Below the pieces are notes generated by a model that was given only the letters and a program-made list of their open reading frames with translations, searched no databases and was not told where the DNA came from. From Actinomycetota bacterium (GTDB taxonomy: Bacteria; Actinomycetota; Actinomycetes; Nanopelagicales; Nanopelagicaceae): a stretch of 32,063 bases of DNA. Below are positions 28,075 through 32,063 of this stretch, piece after piece (the first letter of the stretch is position 1; each line of letters opens with the position of its first letter). The stretch covers positions 1 to 32,063 of the forward strand of contig WLMD01000003.1 in NCBI GenBank assembly GCA_009700405.1. The letters run 5' to 3'. The position numbers were made by a program, and so were the translations under genes.

Positions 28075-30264
28075 ATGCGCAAGTTTTCAATTTTTCTTTC
28101 ACTTTTACTGATTGCATCAGCGACCGCAGTAACTCAAGCTAGCTCCGCCTCAACGGTACAGATTTCCTTTGTGATGATGAATCCGCAGACTAAAGCCAAC
28201 GTAGGTTCTGGAATTCAGGTTTCCATCTATCCAGTTAACCATCCTCAGCAGCGCACAAATACAACAACAGATTCGAATGGAGTTGTATCTTTTGCACTGA
28301 ACCAAGAACGATACGGACTCGACTGGTATTGCGGTCCTTGCAACGCACCTGCTAGAACGAATGGTGCTACCGCATATTTGCTTCAACCCAAAAGTGATGG
28401 AACGTTTGAAGTACTCTCCATGGCAGATGAACCGGTTGCTCAAAACTCTGCAGGCGTATGGATCCTAACTACTGAAATACAAAAACCAGCGAAGAGTAAT
28501 TCGCCATGGAAACTTATGAGCCCACAGCCAGATCTTGGCGGAAGTGCGCGCTTGATGTTTTTGCTGACAAATGGAAAAGTCATGGTTCAAGTTTCTAATG
28601 GAGGTGTCGAGAGTCGCCAAAAATGGTGGCTACTAACTCCGGATATAAATGGTAATTACGACACAGGTACTTGGGAGCAAGCTCCAAGTCCAAAGGATTA
28701 CAACCCAACAACATACAGCGGGGCGGTCTTGCATGATGGCAATCTCATGGTTTTTGGAGGAGAGCAAAACGCCACTGATGCTGGAGTTGTCACGAATGGC
28801 ACAAATATTTGCCAAATCTATAATGTAGAAACTAACTCTTGGAGACTAATTGCACCTCCTAACAATGGCCAAGGTGACTGGAAGGCACTCATGGGTCCCA
28901 ACACCACTTTGGCTGATGGGCGCATATTAATTGGCGCGTCACCAGATGGCTCCAATGCGAATGAATCTATGTTGTATGACCCAATAACAAATAGTTGGGC
29001 GCTTACAGGAACAAACAAAGTGGCAGAGAATAACGAAGCTGGGTTCACGCTACTTCAAAACAATAAAGTTCTTACAACTCAACAACCGACCGGCACTTTA
29101 GGTACTGGAACGACTATCGCTGAAATATACGACCCTGCAACAGGGCTATGGTCATCGGCTGGAGAAACCAACGCTCTATTTAACTTCGTTGAAGTCGGAC
29201 CAGCCCTTGGCCTGCGAAATGGGAATGTACTTCAAACTGGTGCGCTTGGCGCGAATGGCCTATACAACCCAACAACTAATTCGTGGTCTGTCGTTCCTCC
29301 GTTCGCAAAGTTGAAGAATGGTTTACAACTCGTTGCTCAGGACAATGAGGCTGCGATTCTTCCAAATGGAAATATTCTTACCATTACTGCCACCTATATT
29401 CATGCCACCATTTCTGGCAACGGTATAGCTCCGGGCCGCTCGATGGCCCCTGCAAGATATGAAGAGTACGACTGGAGAACAAATTCTTGGATAGATTTGC
29501 CAGATAGTTTGTTGTCTGTCCCATCCTGGGGCGGCCCTAACATGACGTTTTTCCTGCCCTTGCCTAATGGTCAAATAATGATTGAGGAACGCGGCGGGAT
29601 TCAATTCTTTACCGGTACCGGATCTCCAGAAGCAAGTTGGGCTCCAGTCGTTTCCTCCGTTTCATCGCTGGATCTTGCACCAAAGACTCAATACACGATC
29701 TCGGGTAAGCAACTTTCTGGCTTAACGCAAGGTCTACATTGGGGGGATGAGTGGCAAGCGACCACTAATTACCCGCTTGTTCGTATCGTGAACAATGCAT
29801 CTCATCATGTCTTTTATGCAACTACTTCTGGCATAAGTAGTACATCCATTACTCCGATGGTGCCATCAACATTTAATATGACCATTGGATCAGATGTTGA
29901 GAATGGCCCTTCAAAGCTATATGTAGTTGCAACTGGAATCGCATCCCTACCAACTGATATCACGATTTCTGGTGGATCCAACAAGATCGCTGAGGAGAAA
30001 GCAGCAACTGAGTTGAAAGCCAAGCAAGAGTCCGATGCTAAGGCTGCAGCTGAGTTGAAAGCGAAAAAGGATGCCGAGGCTAAAGCAGCCGCTGACAAAG
30101 CTGCAAAGGAGAAAGTGGCAGCCGATGCACTTGCACAGCAAAAACCGACCGCAGTATCTAAGCCACTTGCAAAGAAAAAAGTTATTACGTGCATGAAAGG
30201 CAATCTCACAAAGAAGGTTTCTGCGATTAAGCCAGTCTGTCCGAAGGGATTTAAGAAGAAGTAG
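28075..30264 (+). CDS. Secreted kelch / galactose-oxidase-like beta-propeller protein with C-terminal Ala/Lys/Glu stalk and Cys-Lys motif
   Basis: 729 aa; signal peptide MRKFSIFLSLLLIASATAVTQASSAS; repeated kelch-like blades (GTWEQAPSPKDYNPTTYSGAVLHDGNLMVFGGEQ, IYNVETNSWRLIAPP, LYDPITNSWALTG, IYDPATGLWSSAGE, LYNPTTNSWSVVPP); C-terminal NYPLVRIVNNASHHVFYATT as in galactose-oxidase C-terminal domains; tail KKKVITCMKGNLTKKVSAIKPVCPKGFKKK. Confidence 0.8.
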   Translation: MRKFSIFLSLLLIASATAVTQASSASTVQISFVMMNPQTKANVGSGIQVSIYPVNHPQQRTNTTTDSNGVVSFALNQERYGLDWYCGPCNAPARTNGATAYLLQPKSDGTFEVLSMADEPVAQNSAGVWILTTEIQKPAKSNSPWKLMSPQPDLGGSARLMFLLTNGKVMVQVSNGGVESRQKWWLLTPDINGNYDTGTWEQAPSPKDYNPTTYSGAVLHDGNLMVFGGEQNATDAGVVTNGTNICQIYNVETNSWRLIAPPNNGQGDWKALMGPNTTLADGRILIGASPDGSNANESMLYDPITNSWALTGTNKVAENNEAGFTLLQNNKVLTTQQPTGTLGTGTTIAEIYDPATGLWSSAGETNALFNFVEVGPALGLRNGNVLQTGALGANGLYNPTTNSWSVVPPFAKLKNGLQLVAQDNEAAILPNGNILTITATYIHATISGNGIAPGRSMAPARYEEYDWRTNSWIDLPDSLLSVPSWGGPNMTFFLPLPNGQIMIEERGGIQFFTGTGSPEASWAPVVSSVSSLDLAPKTQYTISGKQLSGLTQGLHWGDEWQATTNYPLVRIVNNASHHVFYATTSGISSTSITPMVPSTFNMTIGSDVENGPSKLYVVATGIASLPTDITISGGSNKIAEEKAATELKAKQESDAKAAAELKAKKDAEAKAAADKAAKEKVAADALAQQKPTAVSKPLAKKKVITCMKGNLTKKVSAIKPVCPKGFKKK

Positions 30265-30324
30265 AACCTGACAGGACGAGCCAGATTCGAACTTAAGTAG
30301 ACGGAACCATGATTGGGCTAGTCA

Positions 30325-30362
30325 CCTCAAATCCTTGAGGCATTATCTACGGAGAGGTAGAT
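30325..30362 (+). promoter_or_regulatory. Two-hairpin 5' leader with SD in loop of second hairpin
   Basis: Hairpin 1 CCTCAA-ATCC-TTGAGG (30325-30340); hairpin 2 ATCTAC-GGAGAG-GTAGAT (30345-30362); ATG at 30367. Confidence 0.7.
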
Positions 30363-30366
30363 TGGA

Positions 30367-31875
30367 ATGCGCCACAGAGTAGGTCTATTAAATGTTTTAA
30401 TCCTTACGTTGGTAATGGCGCTTATTCCAACCTCAGCCTTAGCCGCTTACATGGCAAAACCAGCTGTTTACTATCATGCAAAGAACACTATTGATGCCCG
30501 GATGGTCTCAGAAGCCGGCTATGGGTGTGCTAATCCAACTAAGACCAAAGCAACTCTTCAGGCGTTCGTTGGGAAAAAATGGCTCAACATCAAACCAATC
30601 CGATCAGGCTGGATTCCTGATAAGGAATCATGTGGAGATTCTTCTTTTGGTAGCAAAACATCGCGGGCGTGGATCACGGCATATATTGATCCGGGCACAA
30701 TTGTTCGATGGTATTACGTAGGTGAAATTAGTATTCAAGACCATGACTCTAAGGGAAATGGCATTGGCGTTGCTTATACATTTAGCAACGCTTACCAAAA
30801 TATAGTGCCACACTCAGTTGTTGGTGGATATGGAATTACTTGGGAAAACGTCTCATCCAGAATAAATGACATTGCTGCAGCATCATGGACGGATGCGCAA
30901 GCAACCATTCTGCGCAACGCAAATTTACCGAGTGCATTGTCTGGGTATAAGTCGTATATAAGTCCAGGGGCGCTGCTAGTTGACCCGAATGTTGGTGAAG
31001 CTGATAGGTATTTGAAAAGAACCTTTTCGTTATTCGCAAGAATCCCATCTCCAAGGAGCATTATTTTTGTAGCAACGACTCAGGAAGAAAGAGTTGCATC
31101 AGAGTTACAAATCGACACCATGTACAAGGACAGCGGGTGGATAAAGGGTGCGTTAGACGACATATTTGGAATAAATACGAGCCAACCAGCTGGTTCTGTT
31201 TTCACTCAAATCAAATGTGATGGGCACGATCATGCTAGGAGCCGTTCCACTTACCCTGATGGATCAATAGCCACTGCGTTGATGTTTAGTGTTTGCCCAA
31301 ATATGGAGCAATTTCGAACCCATATCAATGGTGTGCATACGATGGCTCACGAATATGTGCACTCTATTCAAGTAGCAGTGCTCACCAACACCCTTGACCG
31401 AAAGAGGTTTGAACCCTGCTGGTTGAGAGAGGGTGGGCCAGAGTGGACCCAGGCAGTTGTTTCAGATAATTTCCAGCAGTATCTATCTGTCAAACATCTA
31501 GAGCCATACTATTTAAGTACTGACTCTGTTCAAAGAACACAAACCACGGCCAGAACTTGGACCAAGGATGAAGTTGATGGCTATTTAAACCGAGCTAACG
31601 ACCCAACCACTTGTTCGGCAACCAGTGAATTTGCTCTTGCATACTCTTTGGGTGAGGTAGCTACTGAAACTTTAGTAAGTATCGGTGGCTCAGAATCCTT
31701 CTTTGCTCTGCAAGAACGTCTTGCATTAGGTGAAAGTTCCAACCAAGCCTTTCGTGAAATATATGGCAAATCGTGGGATGAGGTTCGACCAATACTTGCC
31801 GAAGTTGTAGCTCAAGTAATTACTCTCTCGTGGCAATCACAGGCTTTGACCTATCAAAGTCTGCCAAAAAACTGA
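30367..31875 (+). CDS. Secreted metallopeptidase-like protein (HExxH + downstream E, gluzincin/peptidase MA-like)
   Basis: 502 aa; signal peptide MRHRVGLLNVLILTLVMALIPTSALAA; HEYVH at 31348-31362 and WLREGGPEW at 31420-31446, matching the HExxH...E architecture. Confidence 0.7.
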   Translation: MRHRVGLLNVLILTLVMALIPTSALAAYMAKPAVYYHAKNTIDARMVSEAGYGCANPTKTKATLQAFVGKKWLNIKPIRSGWIPDKESCGDSSFGSKTSRAWITAYIDPGTIVRWYYVGEISIQDHDSKGNGIGVAYTFSNAYQNIVPHSVVGGYGITWENVSSRINDIAAASWTDAQATILRNANLPSALSGYKSYISPGALLVDPNVGEADRYLKRTFSLFARIPSPRSIIFVATTQEERVASELQIDTMYKDSGWIKGALDDIFGINTSQPAGSVFTQIKCDGHDHARSRSTYPDGSIATALMFSVCPNMEQFRTHINGVHTMAHEYVHSIQVAVLTNTLDRKRFEPCWLREGGPEWTQAVVSDNFQQYLSVKHLEPYYLSTDSVQRTQTTARTWTKDEVDGYLNRANDPTTCSATSEFALAYSLGEVATETLVSIGGSESFFALQERLALGESSNQAFREIYGKSWDEVRPILAEVVAQVITLSWQSQALTYQSLPKN

Positions 31876-31915
31876 TTCCTCATGAAATTTGCTGGGCTTC
31901 ACACACATCCTTAAG

Positions 31916-31989
31916 TGGGGCGAGTCGGGCTCGAACCGACGACGACAGAATTATGAGTTCTGGGCTCTAACCAACTGAGCTACCGCCCC
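31916..31989 (-). tRNA. tRNA-Met (CAT anticodon; probably elongator, tRNA-Ile2 not excluded)
   Basis: Reverse complement GGGGCGGTAGCTCAGTTGGTTAGAGCCCAGAACTCATAATTCTGTCGTCGTCGGTTCGAGCCCGACTCGCCCCA. Folds to 7-bp acceptor (one G-U), GCTC/GAGC D-stem, CAGAA/TTCTG anticodon stem with CTCATAA loop, GTCGG/CCGAC T-stem. G1-C72 argues against initiator; CCA not encoded. Confidence 0.95.
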
Positions 31990-32063
31990 TTGACCTACTG
32001 GGTAAAGATAGTTGAGTTCGCTATGCGGAACAAAACCGACTCTTCGTAGACAGGCAGGATATC

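Noticed and set aside
29814-30209. 131 aa minus-strand ORF with A/F-rich repeats
   Set aside because: Antisense of the Ala/Lys/Glu stalk repeats; the repetition arises from the sense repeats.
30268-30300. tRNA-like fragment on minus strand (reverse complement AGTTCGAATCTGGCTCGTCC)
   Set aside because: Contains a TTCGAATC-like T-loop but the flanks do not form a 5-bp T-stem and no other tRNA arms are found; probably chance.
28033-30362. Assigning the two-hairpin leader to a known riboswitch such as mini-ykkC
   Set aside because: Loops (TCA, ATCC, GGAGAG) lack the conserved ACGR loops of mini-ykkC and I recognise no other named class; kept as an unnamed element.
1-32063. CRISPR arrays, prophage, transposases, toxin-antitoxin or defence systems
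   Set aside because: No spaced repeat arrays, integrase/transposase motifs or recognisable defence genes were seen on either strand.

Overview
The window is about 32 kb of low-to-mid-GC DNA that looks actinobacterial (acI/Nanopelagicales-like from codon and protein style; this is inference, not a database result). It reads as four blocks. (1) 1-8636: two divergently transcribed Dpp/Opp-type peptide ABC transporter loci. One includes an edge-truncated DppB-like permease at 1-857(-) that the ORF track missed. (2) 8644-12096: a small lipoprotein and a secreted type I pullulanase. (3) 12100-24674: a probable hydantoin / amino-acid-derivative catabolic region. It holds a DadA-like FAD oxidoreductase, a DUF917/S-Me-THD-like protein, a HyuA-type hydantoinase/oxoprolinase, an NTF2/SnoaL-like small protein, an M19 dipeptidase, a PucR-type regulator, an Asp/Glu/hydantoin racemase, a complete Rbs-like ABC transporter and an SDR. 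(4) 24711-31875: an island of exported proteins with two tandem SGNH-hydrolase paralogues, a kelch/galactose-oxidase-like protein and an HExxH metallopeptidase-like protein. A tRNA with CAT anticodon follows at the right edge. The most unusual signal is a repeated 18-nt leader, ATCTACGGAGAGGTAGAT, in block 4. It is a perfect hairpin with the Shine-Dalgarno region in its loop, exactly 4 nt before ATG in two secreted-protein genes. Each intact copy is preceded by a second hairpin whose sequence differs but whose pairing is kept. A third, decayed copy sits between the SGNH paralogues in front of a lost start codon (ATA) and a signal-peptide-like relic.
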